Shown piece after piece: positions 16,107 to 25,087 of a stretch of 40,559 nt of DNA. This DNA comes from Eubacterium sp. (GTDB lineage Bacteria; Bacillota; Clostridia; Lachnospirales; Lachnospiraceae): the NCBI GenBank assembly GCA_003486385.1, contig DNFT01000121.1, positions 1-40,559 of the forward strand, in the 5' to 3' direction. Made by a program: the position numbers and the translations under genes. The notes below the pieces were generated by a model. The model was not told the origin of the DNA, did no database searches, and worked only from the letters and a program-made list of their open reading frames with translations. Each line of letters opens with the position of its first letter. Positions within the stretch are counted from its first letter, which is position 1.

Positions 16107-16910
16107 ATGGAAATACAGTTATGGAGAGAGCTTTTGGCTCCATACGAACTGGCTGTGGATGAGTTGCTGGTCAAATTCAACCACATAATCAACGAATACA
16201 GACAGGAAGCGGTCTACTCACCGATTGAACAGGTCACCGGCAGGGTGAAGAAGATTTCCAGTATTATTGAGAAAGCCCAGAAAAAGGGCTTTCCAATTGA
16301 CCATATCATGGAAATGATAGAGGACGTGGCAGGTATAAGAATAATCTGCCAGTTCGTTGAGGATATCTATGATGTGGTCAATATAATTAAGAGCAGAAGT
16401 GATATGACTGTCATACGTGAGAAGGATTACATAAAGAACCGCAAGGAGAGCGGTTACAGAAGCTATCACATTATAATAAGCTATAGCGTGGAAACCAGCA
16501 AGGGCAAGAAGGATATTCCTGTTGAGATTCAGATACGAACGCTCGCTATGAACTTCTGGTCTACGATAGAACATTCGCTACAGTATAAATACCATGAGAG
16601 CATTCCTGAGCATATCCGTGTGCGCCTAAGCTCAGCGGCGGAGGCGATTCTCAGGCTTGATGAGGAAATGTCATCAATCCATGAAGAAATTATGGATGCC
16701 CAGAATTCTTTTACATACAAGGCTAATATAGTCAATGATATACTTATCAACATCCAGAACCTCTATAAGGTTGCAAATAAGAGGGATGTTGTGAAAATTC
16801 AGGACGAATTTTTCCGCATTTATCAGGAGAACGATCTTGAACACCTTCTGGCATTCTGCAGACATCTTGATAAGATTGCAGAAGGCTATAGGGCACAGAG
16901 CGTTGATTGA
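16107..16910 (+). CDS. Small alarmone synthetase (RelQ/YjbM-type (p)ppGpp synthetase)
   Basis: It carries only a RelA/SpoT synthetase domain, with no hydrolase and no regulatory TGS/ACT domains. The domain motifs are VTGRVKKISS, VAGIRIIC, the substrate loop ESGYRSYHI and EIQIRTLAMNFWSTIEHSL. Such enzymes transfer pyrophosphate from ATP to GTP or GDP, producing (p)ppGpp in response to stress rather than on ribosomes. The 267 residues fit the class, with a helical C-terminal extension. The start has TTTTGGAGG 10 nt upstream. The neighbours are rRNA-modifying enzymes. Confidence 0.92.
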   Translation: MEIQLWRELLAPYELAVDELLVKFNHIINEYRQEAVYSPIEQVTGRVKKISSIIEKAQKKGFPIDHIMEMIEDVAGIRIICQFVEDIYDVVNIIKSRSDMTVIREKDYIKNRKESGYRSYHIIISYSVETSKGKKDIPVEIQIRTLAMNFWSTIEHSLQYKYHESIPEHIRVRLSSAAEAILRLDEEMSSIHEEIMDAQNSFTYKANIVNDILINIQNLYKVANKRDVVKIQDEFFRIYQENDLEHLLAFCRHLDKIAEGYRAQSVD

Positions 16911-16966
16911 TATGCCGGTGATTAATGCCGGCTTTAACATATAAAGCAGATACGGAAAGGATTTAT

Positions 16967-18334
16967 ATGGAATTACCACAGAAATATTTAGATTCGATGA
17001 AGGAGCTCTTAGGAGATGAATTTCAGGCCTACTTAGACAGCTTCAGTCAGAAGAGGCTATATGGACTGCGCGTCAACAACCTTAAGATTTCAACAGAGGA
17101 TTTTCTTAAGATAAGTCCGTTCAAGCTCAAGAAAATTCCATGGATAGACAATGGGTTTTACTATGAGGAGGAGGATAAGCCCGCGAAGCATCCATACTAT
17201 TTTGCGGGATTATATTACCTTCAGGAGCCAAGTGCCATGACACCTGCCAGTATACTTCCGATAGAGCACGGAGATAAGGTTTTAGATGTATGTGCCGCTC
17301 CGGGAGGAAAGAGCACTGAACTAGGTGCCAGGCTTGGAGGCACAGGGCTTTTAGTCTCCAACGATATCTCCGCCTCACGAGCCAAGGCACTGTTAAAGAA
17401 CATAGAAGTGAGCGGAATAGGCAATGTCGTGATTACATGTGAGGAACCGGGAAAGCTTATATCGTCATTTGAAAGCTTTTTTGACAAGATTCTGATTGAT
17501 GCCCCATGCTCAGGTGAGGGAATGTTCCGCAAGGACAATAAGCTCATCAAGAGCTGGCAGATGAATGGTCCTGAATACTTTGCTGCTATCCAGAAGAGTA
17601 TTTTAAGCCAGGCGGCACAGATGTTGAAGCCGGGCGGATATATGCTGTACTCAACATGTACCTTTTCCAAGCTTGAAGATGAGGACAATATACAGCTTTT
17701 CCTTGAAAGCCATCCTGATTTTTCGCTTGTCGATATATTCGATTCGGGGATACCTTCCATACATCCTTATGAGGGCTTCTCAAAAGGAATCGGCCTGCCG
17801 CAGTGCGTGCGCATATTCCCTCATAAGATGCAGGGTGAAGGGCACTTTGTCGCATTGCTTAAAAAGGATGGGGAAGCCATTCAGGACAGCCCTGTACACG
17901 GAAGACCTAACAAGCTTCCGGATGAGCTTACCGCTTTTCTTGATGAGCTTAACTTTGAAATCCCATCTTCAGACATAATTATCCAGAAGGATAATGTATA
18001 TTATCTTCCGCCTCTTGCCGGAAAGCTCAAGGGACTTCGCGCAATGAGGACGGGAACCCTTCTGGGTGAGCTTAAAAAGAACCGCTTTGAGCCAAGTCAG
18101 GCATTTGCGATGACATTAAAGGATGGACAGTACAGCAGCCAGGTCAATTTAAAGCTCTCAGATGATGCCGTTATACGTTACCTCAAGGGTGAAACCATAG
18201 AGGTCGATGAAACCTGCGTTACCGGCAGCAGTTCCATTAAGCTTATAATGGTTGACGGCTATCCGCTTGGCTGGGGTAAGTACAATAACGGACAGGTAAA
18301 GAATAAATATCTCCCGGGCTGGAGATGGATGTAG
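16967..18334 (+). CDS. RsmF/RsmB-like 16S rRNA (cytosine-C5)-methyltransferase
   Basis: This SAM-dependent RNA m5C methyltransferase shows the SAM motif VLDVCAAPGGKST, the PCSGEGMFRKD motif and the catalytic Cys motif YSTCTFS, followed by EDEDNIQLFL. The C-terminal part ends in a PUA-like/RsmF C-terminal region (GYPLGWGKYN, LPGWRWM). This combination is typical of RsmF/YebU-type enzymes acting on 16S rRNA. The ATG at 16967 is preceded by GGAAAGGA; the 16925 start in the same frame lacks a ribosome binding site. The 455 residues are normal. It lies between the alarmone synthetase and an RsuA-type pseudouridine synthase. Confidence 0.93.
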   Translation: MELPQKYLDSMKELLGDEFQAYLDSFSQKRLYGLRVNNLKISTEDFLKISPFKLKKIPWIDNGFYYEEEDKPAKHPYYFAGLYYLQEPSAMTPASILPIEHGDKVLDVCAAPGGKSTELGARLGGTGLLVSNDISASRAKALLKNIEVSGIGNVVITCEEPGKLISSFESFFDKILIDAPCSGEGMFRKDNKLIKSWQMNGPEYFAAIQKSILSQAAQMLKPGGYMLYSTCTFSKLEDEDNIQLFLESHPDFSLVDIFDSGIPSIHPYEGFSKGIGLPQCVRIFPHKMQGEGHFVALLKKDGEAIQDSPVHGRPNKLPDELTAFLDELNFEIPSSDIIIQKDNVYYLPPLAGKLKGLRAMRTGTLLGELKKNRFEPSQAFAMTLKDGQYSSQVNLKLSDDAVIRYLKGETIEVDETCVTGSSSIKLIMVDGYPLGWGKYNNGQVKNKYLPGWRWM

Positions 18335-18377
18335 CTTAGAGACATCCCAAATAAAACTACGCAAACGAGGATTATAC

Positions 18378-19103
18378 ATGAAACGACTGGACAAATTTCT
18401 TGTAGAAATGAGCGTTGCCAGCCGCAGCGTCATAAAGGAAATGGCAAAAAAAGGCCGTATCACCGTCAATGGTGAGGTTGTGAAAGCCTCCGATATCAAG
18501 ATTGATGAGAATAGCGATGTCATCGCGGTTGATGGCATGATTATCGCCTTTTCTGATATGGAATACTTTATGCTCAATAAACCCGCAGGTGTAATCACCG
18601 CCACCATGGACAAAAAGGCTGAAACAGTGCTTGATTTAATTGATGAGAGAACGCGCAATGACCTTTTTCCTGTCGGAAGGCTTGACAAGGATACAGAAGG
18701 TCTGCTTCTTATAACGAATGACGGGGATCTGGCTCACCGTCTGTTAGCACCTAAAAAGCATGTCGACAAGGTTTATTATGCCGATATACATGGGCTTGTC
18801 ACGAAAGAACATGTAGAACTTTTTTCATCCGGCATCACACTCCTTGACGGAACAACTGTTATGCCCGGCGAACTGGTTATATTGGAGGTAAATGAAGCGG
18901 AGCACACATCCAAAATACGGCTCACAATCCATGAGGGCAAGTTCCACCAGGTAAAGCGTATGTTCGAGGCTGTAGGGACGGAGGTCACATATCTAAAAAG
19001 ATTGTCAATGGGACCTCTTGCATTGGACGCGGAGCTTAAGCCGGGAGAGTACAGAAGATTAACCGAAGAAGAAATCAATCTGCTTAAGGAGGCAACGGCA
19101 TAG
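18378..19103 (+). CDS. Pseudouridine synthase, RsuA/RluB/E/F family
   Basis: An S4 RNA-binding domain (RLDKFLVEMSVASRSVIKEM) is followed by the synthase domain with MLNKPAGVIT and the catalytic Asp motif GRLDKDTEGLLLITNDGDL. The later motif HEGKFHQVKRMFEAVG completes the family pattern. The most likely target is U516 of 16S rRNA (RsuA function), but 23S targets are possible within the family. The 241 residues are normal. It follows the methyltransferase by about 43 nt with ACGAGGA upstream of its ATG. Confidence 0.93.
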   Translation: MKRLDKFLVEMSVASRSVIKEMAKKGRITVNGEVVKASDIKIDENSDVIAVDGMIIAFSDMEYFMLNKPAGVITATMDKKAETVLDLIDERTRNDLFPVGRLDKDTEGLLLITNDGDLAHRLLAPKKHVDKVYYADIHGLVTKEHVELFSSGITLLDGTTVMPGELVILEVNEAEHTSKIRLTIHEGKFHQVKRMFEAVGTEVTYLKRLSMGPLALDAELKPGEYRRLTEEEINLLKEATA

Positions 19104-19118
19104 ACCGTTTATATATAT

Positions 19119-19784
19119 ATGGAATACAAGTATAATGACTTATTGAAGGACAAGCGCGCCGTCCTGTTCGATCTTGATGGAACACTCGTTGATTCTATGT
19201 GGGTATGGCGCAATATTGATATTGATTTTTTAAGTGCAATAGGTAAAGAGCTTCCCGATGATCTGCAAAAGGAAATTGAAGGAATGAGCTTCACCGAGAC
19301 AGCCGAATACTTTAAGAAACGCTTTGGTATCAAGGACGATGTGGAGGATATCAAGGCACACTGGAACAGAATGGCTTATGATAAGTACACCTCAGAGGTT
19401 AAATTAAAAAAAGGTGCGAAGGTGTTCCTTGCACGCCTAAAATCTGACCATATTCTTGCCGGTATCGCCTCAAGCAACTCTGAAGCCCTTATAAATGGTG
19501 TATTAAAGGCAGAAGGTGTGGCAGAATACTTTGATGCGATAACAACCGCCTGTGAAGCAGGAGCAGGAAAGCCTGCACCGGATATATATCTGCTTGCGGC
19601 AAAAAAGCTCGGCGTCAGACCGGAGGAGTGCCTTGTGTTTGAGGATATTCCTATGGGCATCACCGCAGGCAATTTGGCTGGCATGACAACTGCTGCCGTG
19701 GAGGATGACTATTCACACGGAATGCGCGAAGAGAAAATGAAACTGGCAGATTACTTTATAGATGATTTTACACAAATAAAATAA
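19119..19784 (+). CDS. HAD superfamily hydrolase, beta-phosphoglucomutase-like
   Basis: A Rossmann-like haloacid dehalogenase phosphatase/mutase. The catalytic DxD is in VLFDLDGTLVDS, motif II is ASSNS, motif III has the Lys in AGAGKPAPDIY, and motif IV is VFEDIPMGI. The cap inserted after motif I makes it subfamily I (beta-PGM/gph-like). The physiological substrate is unknown. It starts 15 nt after the pseudouridine synthase stop; the start region is AT-rich and lacks a strong ribosome binding site. The GGAGG at 19088-19092 lies inside the end of the previous gene, so coupled translation is likely. Confidence 0.9.
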   Translation: MEYKYNDLLKDKRAVLFDLDGTLVDSMWVWRNIDIDFLSAIGKELPDDLQKEIEGMSFTETAEYFKKRFGIKDDVEDIKAHWNRMAYDKYTSEVKLKKGAKVFLARLKSDHILAGIASSNSEALINGVLKAEGVAEYFDAITTACEAGAGKPAPDIYLLAAKKLGVRPEECLVFEDIPMGITAGNLAGMTTAAVEDDYSHGMREEKMKLADYFIDDFTQIK

Positions 19785-19855
19785 TTATACACGCAGCGAT
19801 GCTGTAACGATAATTAAGCTCATGTTTTAACAGCATGACAGATATAAGGAGTTAT

Positions 19856-21928
19856 ATGAAAGATTTTTTACCAATATGCAGGGAAGATATGGACAAGCGC
19901 GGCTGGACACAATGTGATTTTGTATATATATCCGGTGATGCATACGTGGACCATTCTTCATTCGGTCATGCAATTATAAGCAGAATACTGGAATTAAACG
20001 GATATAGGGTTGGAATAATCCCACAGCCGGACTGGAAGGATAAGAACAGTATCTCCATACTTGGCGAACCAAGGCTTGGCTTCCTTGTAGCAGCAGGAAA
20101 TATGGATTCGATGGTCAACCACTATACTGTATCTAAAAAGAGAAGGAACTTCGATGCCTACACACCGGGAGGGGTTATTGGTAAAAGACCTGATTATGCC
20201 ACTATTGTATATTGTAATCTGATAAGGCAGACCTACAAAAAGACGCCTATAATCATCGGAGGAATTGAGGCAAGCCTCAGAAGACTTGCACATTATGACT
20301 ATTGGTCAAATAAAGTAAAGCGTTCTATTCTGTTAGACAGCGGTGCCGACCTTATATCTTACGGAATGGGCGAACATTCTATAGTTGAGATAGCAGACGC
20401 TCTCAACGCAGGAATTGATGTCAAGGATATAACCTTCATACGCGGAACGGTGTATAAAGCTAAAAATCTTGAACACCTGTATGATGAATATATTATGCTT
20501 CCATCCTACGACGAGATATGTGCGGATAAAAAGACTTATGCAGAAAGCTTTTATAAACAATACTGCAATACGGATCCATTCGTAGCAAAGCACCTTGTTG
20601 AAAAATACAAAGATACAGAGTATATTATCCAGAATCCGCCATCATATCCTCTCACACAGCAGGAATTTGACGATGTGTATTCAATGGATTATATGAATGC
20701 ATGGCACCCATCATACGATGCACTCGGCGGTGTCCCTGCATTCGCTGAGATCAAGTTCAGCCTGACAAGCAACAGAGGCTGCTTCGGAGGCTGCTCATTC
20801 TGCGCGCTCACCTTCCATCAGGGCAGAATTGTCCAGGTAAGAAGCCATGAATCCCTTATAGAAGAAGCAAAGAGAATGACACAGGAACCTGATTTCAAGG
20901 GTTATATATATGATGTAGGAGGTCCGACAGCCAATTTCCGCCGTCCATCATGTGACAAGCAGCTTACCAAGGGAGTATGCACCAACAAGCAATGCCTTTT
21001 CCCTAAGCCGTGTGCCAATCTCAAGGTTGACCACAGCGACTATGTGGAACTGCTGAGAAAGCTGCGCAGGATTCCCGATGTGAAAAAGGTGTTTGTCCGC
21101 TCCGGTATACGTTTTGACTATGTCATGGCGGACACTGACGATACATTCATGGAGGAGCTGTGCAAATATCATATCAGCGGACAGCTGCGTGTGGCTCCTG
21201 AGCATATAACGGACAATGTACTGCGCCTGATGGGAAAGCCGGAGAATTCCGTATATGAAGCCTTCCTTAAAAAATACAGTGCCATCAACAGCAGGCTTGG
21301 CAAGGAGCAGTACGCAATTCCATACCTCATGTCCTCACATCCTGGCTCAACGCTCGATGATGCTATAGCCCTCGCGGAGTACATCAGGGATTTAGGCTAC
21401 ATGCCTGAGCAGGTGCAGGATTTCTATCCGACACCATCGACCATATCTACCTGTATGTATTACACCGGGCTTGACCCGCGCGATTTAAAGCCGGTGTATG
21501 TCACGACCAATCCGCATGAGAAGGCAATGCAGCGTGCACTTATACAATTTAAAAATCCTGAGAATTATGACCTTGTAAAAGAAGCACTGTTAAAGGCTCA
21601 CAGGCAGGATTTAATAGGTTTTGACAAGCACTGCCTTATCCCACCAAGAAAGATGTCCTACAAGGGAAATAACGACAGGCACGCATCCGGAAACACTCAG
21701 AGTATACGAAACGGCAATGAGGGCAATAAGCCACAATCCGGCAGGAAAAGCAGCGGTACCGGAAAAAACACCACAGTTAAGAGCACTACCGGCAAGGGCA
21801 GCTCCGGCAGATATAAAAATAGTAATACAGACAGCCGGCCAAACACCGGCAGAAATATGTCCGCAAAAGGTTCTGCGGATAACAGAAACAATAAAAGGAC
21901 AGGTTTTCAAAAAAAGAACGGCAGATAG
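19856..21928 (+). CDS. YgiQ family radical SAM protein
   Basis: This is a large radical SAM protein of the YgiQ family. The N-terminal UPF0313 part begins with DMDKRGWTQCDFVYI. The central radical SAM core has the [4Fe-4S] motif CFGGCSFC just after LTSNRG. The conserved APEH and the DFYPTPST motif follow. Its reaction is unknown. After the conserved part the last roughly 80 residues are a basic, low-complexity tail rich in Gly, Ser, Asn, Lys and Thr. The ATG at 19856 has ATAAGGAG upstream; an ATG at 19835 in the same frame would engulf that site. The length is 690 residues. Confidence 0.93.
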   Translation: MKDFLPICREDMDKRGWTQCDFVYISGDAYVDHSSFGHAIISRILELNGYRVGIIPQPDWKDKNSISILGEPRLGFLVAAGNMDSMVNHYTVSKKRRNFDAYTPGGVIGKRPDYATIVYCNLIRQTYKKTPIIIGGIEASLRRLAHYDYWSNKVKRSILLDSGADLISYGMGEHSIVEIADALNAGIDVKDITFIRGTVYKAKNLEHLYDEYIMLPSYDEICADKKTYAESFYKQYCNTDPFVAKHLVEKYKDTEYIIQNPPSYPLTQQEFDDVYSMDYMNAWHPSYDALGGVPAFAEIKFSLTSNRGCFGGCSFCALTFHQGRIVQVRSHESLIEEAKRMTQEPDFKGYIYDVGGPTANFRRPSCDKQLTKGVCTNKQCLFPKPCANLKVDHSDYVELLRKLRRIPDVKKVFVRSGIRFDYVMADTDDTFMEELCKYHISGQLRVAPEHITDNVLRLMGKPENSVYEAFLKKYSAINSRLGKEQYAIPYLMSSHPGSTLDDAIALAEYIRDLGYMPEQVQDFYPTPSTISTCMYYTGLDPRDLKPVYVTTNPHEKAMQRALIQFKNPENYDLVKEALLKAHRQDLIGFDKHCLIPPRKMSYKGNNDRHASGNTQSIRNGNEGNKPQSGRKSSGTGKNTTVKSTTGKGSSGRYKNSNTDSRPNTGRNMSAKGSADNRNNKRTGFQKKNGR

Positions 21929-21967
21929 AAACCTTTAAAGCTTATGGTTTCGGAAATGGGGATTAAT

Positions 21968-22711
21968 ATGAAAATAGCAGTGGTTACAGGAGCTTCATCC
22001 GGTCTTGGCAGGGAGTTTGCAAAGCAGATTGCTGCCAGATATTCCAGATTCGACGAGATATGGCTGATTGCGAGAAGAACAGAACGCCTTGAGGAGGTAG
22101 CTGCAGAGATAAAGCTCACATCGCGGGTTATCTCTCTTGACCTTTCAAGCATTGATGAGCTTTCGCAATTTAAAGGTCTTCTTGAAGAAAATACACCTGA
22201 TATCAAGCTTTTAGTTAACTGTGCAGGATATGGCAGGAGCGGAAGCTTTGAAGAGCTTGACTGTGATGAACAGCTTGGCATGGTTGATGTCAATTGTCGT
22301 GCTCTCACAGCAGTCACAAAGCTCTGCCTTCCATATATTTCACAGAACTCACGAATAATTGAGCTTGCTTCCGCTGCCGGCTTCATGCCCCAGCCTGATT
22401 TTGCCGTATATGCAGCCACCAAGGCGTACGTCCTGAGCTTTTCCAAGGCACTTAACAAGGAGCTTAAATCAAGAAAAATAACTGTGACCGCTGTATGTCC
22501 GGGACCAGTCGATACCGAATTTTTTGATATTGCAGGAAAAGATGTCAAGTTCCTGAAACGCATGGTCATGGCTAAGCCTGAGAAGGTTGTGGAACAGGCA
22601 ATCAAGGATGCCGCTCTTGGCAATGAACTGAGCATTTACGGAAGAAGCATGAAGTTAGCCTACGTTGCCGGGCGTTTCCTGCCGCACAGGCTCCTGATGA
22701 AATTCTTCTAA
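21968..22711 (+). CDS. Short-chain dehydrogenase/reductase
   Basis: A classical SDR oxidoreductase with a Rossmann fold. The nucleotide-binding motif TGASSGLGREF is at the start, LVNCAG follows, then the catalytic Ser in ELASAAG and the YxxxK pair in YAATKAYV. PGPVDTEF closes the active-site region. Asp after the second strand is absent and an Arg-rich RRTER region follows it, suggesting NADPH use. The substrate is unknown. The ATG at 21968 is preferred because GGGG lies upstream and it places the first strand at the start. The protein is 247 residues. Confidence 0.92.
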   Translation: MKIAVVTGASSGLGREFAKQIAARYSRFDEIWLIARRTERLEEVAAEIKLTSRVISLDLSSIDELSQFKGLLEENTPDIKLLVNCAGYGRSGSFEELDCDEQLGMVDVNCRALTAVTKLCLPYISQNSRIIELASAAGFMPQPDFAVYAATKAYVLSFSKALNKELKSRKITVTAVCPGPVDTEFFDIAGKDVKFLKRMVMAKPEKVVEQAIKDAALGNELSIYGRSMKLAYVAGRFLPHRLLMKFF

Positions 22712-22744
22712 TATATGTTACATAAAGACTGTGAGGTAATGTTA

Positions 22745-23335
22745 ATGGGAAATTTAATAAAAAATGTGCCAAAGGGTGCTCCCGGGTACTTAAAGAACAG
22801 AAAGATAAGGACAGGAGTGGCGATGGTAAGCGGCTATATGCTGGTTCTTCTTCTTTTCTTTACAGGAATAATCATTTTTGCTGACCGTGGAAATCTTCTG
22901 ACAGTTGCAGCAATACTTATGATGCTCCCGACAGGAAAGATGACCGTAAATTTCCTCATGTACCCGAGAAAAGGACAGGCAGACACTTCAGAATATGATG
23001 AAATGTGCAGGTCTAATGACAGAGTGACTATATTATCGGATATCCTCATCACACCTGAGAAAAAGAGTATCGAGCTGCCATATGTCGCAATCGACAAGGC
23101 TCACATCCTTATCTACTGTGCAGACAAGAAGCTTGACACCGCATACCACGGCAGATATATAAAGGATTTTCTTAAGCGCTCCGGTATTACAACAGATGTG
23201 AGCTTCTACACAGACCTCAATAAGTTCAGGAAAAGACTGACGGCTGTAAATACCTCCGCTCCTTCTGAATACACAGAGGAAGAGCAGAAGCGTATTGATG
23301 ATATCGCCTATAATATTAAGATACTTTCTATATGA
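22745..23335 (+). CDS. Uncharacterised membrane protein (196 aa)
   Basis: I do not recognise a named family. A polar N-terminus is followed by two hydrophobic segments (about residues 24-44 and 47-62, VSGYMLVLLLFFTGIIIF and LLTVAAILMMLP), then a soluble domain of about 120 residues containing SNDRVTILSDILIT and YIKDFLKRSG. Several ATGs are available; the one at 22745 has GTGAGG 9 nt upstream. It may be anchored in the membrane with its C-terminal domain in the cytoplasm. It lies in an operon-like series with the SDR gene, and a palindromic element follows its stop directly. Confidence 0.75.
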   Translation: MGNLIKNVPKGAPGYLKNRKIRTGVAMVSGYMLVLLLFFTGIIIFADRGNLLTVAAILMMLPTGKMTVNFLMYPRKGQADTSEYDEMCRSNDRVTILSDILITPEKKSIELPYVAIDKAHILIYCADKKLDTAYHGRYIKDFLKRSGITTDVSFYTDLNKFRKRLTAVNTSAPSEYTEEEQKRIDDIAYNIKILSI

Positions 23336-23340
23336 TTTCA

Positions 23341-23402
23341 TGGGACAGGGGTCTGACACCGTTGTCCCAATTCTGGGACAATGGTGTCAGACCCCTGTCC
23401 CA
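23341..23402. repeat. 62-bp REP/MITE-like palindromic element
   Basis: Two 29-nt arms (23341-23369 and 23374-23402) are complementary at 28 of 29 positions around the 4-nt loop ATTC; the single exception would be a G-U pair in RNA. Each arm itself begins TGGGACA and ends TGTCCCA, so each can fold alone or together into a cruciform. The core GTCTGACACC/GGTGTCAGAC is a word I associate with dispersed REP-like palindromes found in many bacteria. It lies between two genes of the same direction with no T-run after it. Confidence 0.9.
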
Positions 23403-23420
23403 CAAAAGTGAGGCAGTAAT

Positions 23421-24374
23421 ATGCAGGAATTTACTATTGGCAAAAACGAGGCGGGGCAGAGACTTGACAAATATCTTGGAAGGATACTTAAGGAAGCACC
23501 TGTTTCATTTTTTTATAAAATGATGAGAAAAAAGAATATCGTGCTCAATGGGACGAAGTGTACCGGCAGGGAGCAGTTGTCCGTCGGAGACAGTGTTAAG
23601 CTCTTTCTCTCCGATGAAACCATCGAAAAGTTCAGCGGAACACAGAAGCTTTCTAAGATAAGCAAGAATTACCCTTATAAAAAGCTTGAAATAATATATG
23701 AGGATGATGATGTTCTCTTTGTAAATAAGCCATCCGGAATGCTCACACAGAAGGCTTCACCGGCTGATGTCTCCTTAAACGAATACATAATCGGCTATCT
23801 TCTTCACGAAGGGAAAATCGATGAGGCACAGCTTAGGACCTTCAGGCCATCAGTGTGCAACAGGCTTGACCGCAACACCAGCGGACTGGTGCTTGCCGGC
23901 AAATCCATGAAGGGCAGCCGTGAACTATCGGAGATTATCAAAAACAGAACCCTTGAAAAATACTACATCACCGTGGTTAAGGGAAAAGTCACTGATGACA
24001 GCAGTGTATGTGCCCTTCTTATAAAGGATGAAGCCGCCAACAAGGTTAGTGTCCGCCCGGTTGATGGCAGTATGGCTCCCACTGAGGATGAACGCTTCAT
24101 AAAAACGGACTATCATGTGCTTGGCCATGGCGAGGATTATACTGTGCTTGAAGTGCATCTTATAACCGGACGCCCACATCAGATCCGCGCTCATCTTGCA
24201 ATGCTTGGACATCCCGTTCTCGGAGATTTCAAGTACGGTGACAGGAAAATCAATGAAAAATATAAGCTTAAGGACCAGCTCCTGCATGCATACCGTGTGG
24301 TTCTCCCCGATGGTAGGGAGTATAAGGCACCTGTTCCGGCTAAGCTGGAGAAATTCACTAAAAATATTTTTTAG
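23421..24374 (+). CDS. RluD-family 23S rRNA pseudouridine synthase
   Basis: An N-terminal S4 domain (GQRLDKYLGRIL, then KMMRKKNIVLNG) is followed by a RluA/RluC/RluD-type catalytic domain. The catalytic Asp lies in CNRLDRNTSGLVLAGKS, and the HLITGRPHQIRAHLA and GHPVLGDFKYGD motifs are intact. Overall it is closest to RluC/RluD-type enzymes. The 317 residues are normal. The ATG has GTGAGG upstream, just past the palindromic element. This is the second pseudouridine synthase in the cluster. Confidence 0.93.
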   Translation: MQEFTIGKNEAGQRLDKYLGRILKEAPVSFFYKMMRKKNIVLNGTKCTGREQLSVGDSVKLFLSDETIEKFSGTQKLSKISKNYPYKKLEIIYEDDDVLFVNKPSGMLTQKASPADVSLNEYIIGYLLHEGKIDEAQLRTFRPSVCNRLDRNTSGLVLAGKSMKGSRELSEIIKNRTLEKYYITVVKGKVTDDSSVCALLIKDEAANKVSVRPVDGSMAPTEDERFIKTDYHVLGHGEDYTVLEVHLITGRPHQIRAHLAMLGHPVLGDFKYGDRKINEKYKLKDQLLHAYRVVLPDGREYKAPVPAKLEKFTKNIF

Positions 24375-24452
24375 TTTATATTTTACAGAATATACATGCT
24401 TTTATATCTAAGCATTACCTGAACAACATTATTACCGAAGTGAGGTGTTTTC

Positions 24453-24995
24453 ATGGCAACATGGAACTCAAGGGGGCTTAGAGGCTCCGTCCTTGAGGAG
24501 CTTATAAACCGGAGCAATGATAAATATAGGGAAAAAAATCTTGCACTTATACAAAAAATCCCTACCCCCATCACCCCCATTAAGATGGACAAGGAACACA
24601 ACCACATAACTCTTGCCTATTTTGACAAAAAAAGTACTGTGGATTATATAGGCATAGTGCAGGGAATACCTGTCTGCTTTGATGCCAAGGAATGTACAAC
24701 CGATACCTTTCCGCTGCATAACATCCATGAGCACCAGATGGAGTTCATGGAGCAGTTCGAAAAGCAGGGGGGAATCTCATTTTTTATCATACTCTTTTCG
24801 TGCAGGGATGAAAAAATATATGTTCCGTACAGACATGTTTTAAAATTCTGGAACAGAATGAAGGATGGCGGAAGAAAAAGCTTCCGCTATGAGGAGCTTG
24901 ACCAGACATACATAATCCGCTCACATTCAGGTGTGATGCTGCACTATCTTGAACAGATTAAGCTGGATTTATCCGAGCGAAGTGAAAAAGATTGA
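24453..24995 (+). CDS. recU: Holliday junction resolvase RecU
   Basis: RecU is the Holliday junction resolving nuclease of Firmicutes. The N-terminus has RGLRGSVLEELINRSN. The nuclease core follows: STVDYIGIVQGIPVCFDAKEC (Asp, then the Asp-x-Lys pair of the active site), then FPLHNIHEHQMEFM. The 180 residues match the family. The ATG has GTGAGGTG upstream. No ponA/pbp1 partner is adjacent here, unlike in Bacillus. Confidence 0.92.
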   Translation: MATWNSRGLRGSVLEELINRSNDKYREKNLALIQKIPTPITPIKMDKEHNHITLAYFDKKSTVDYIGIVQGIPVCFDAKECTTDTFPLHNIHEHQMEFMEQFEKQGGISFFIILFSCRDEKIYVPYRHVLKFWNRMKDGGRKSFRYEELDQTYIIRSHSGVMLHYLEQIKLDLSERSEKD

Positions 24996-25053
24996 CATTC
25001 TTCTGACATTCTGATATAGTACTATCACATGGTAGCATTTTACCATTTTACCA
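24992..25053 (+). promoter_or_regulatory. Promoter and possible operator of the his operon
   Basis: TTGACA at 24992-24997 and TATAGT at 25015-25020 are 17 nt apart. The -10 lies in the 10-bp perfect palindrome ATAGTACTAT (25016-25025). Just downstream ATGGTA (25029-25034) and TACCAT (25041-25046) form an inverted repeat, and TTTTACCA occurs twice in direct tandem (25038-25045, 25046-25053). The leader is only about 60 nt, too short for a T-box, so repression by a protein is more likely. The regulator is not identifiable here. Confidence 0.65.
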
Positions 25054-25087
25054 CGATAAAGCGTATTACAGTGAAAGTGAGGGGCTT

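Noticed and set aside
19799..19836. Imperfect stem-loop between the HAD gene and the YgiQ-type gene (ATGCTGTAA with TTAACAGCAT)
   Set aside because: Bulged stem with a long loop and no T-run; not enough for a terminator call.
21907..22635. 242-residue minus-strand ORF opposite the SDR gene
   Set aside because: The plus strand has an intact SDR with all catalytic motifs; this is its shadow.
25021..25087. T-box leader for histidine genes
   Set aside because: The leader from the promoter to hisZ is only about 60 nt and shows neither a specifier stem nor a T-box sequence nor an antiterminator.
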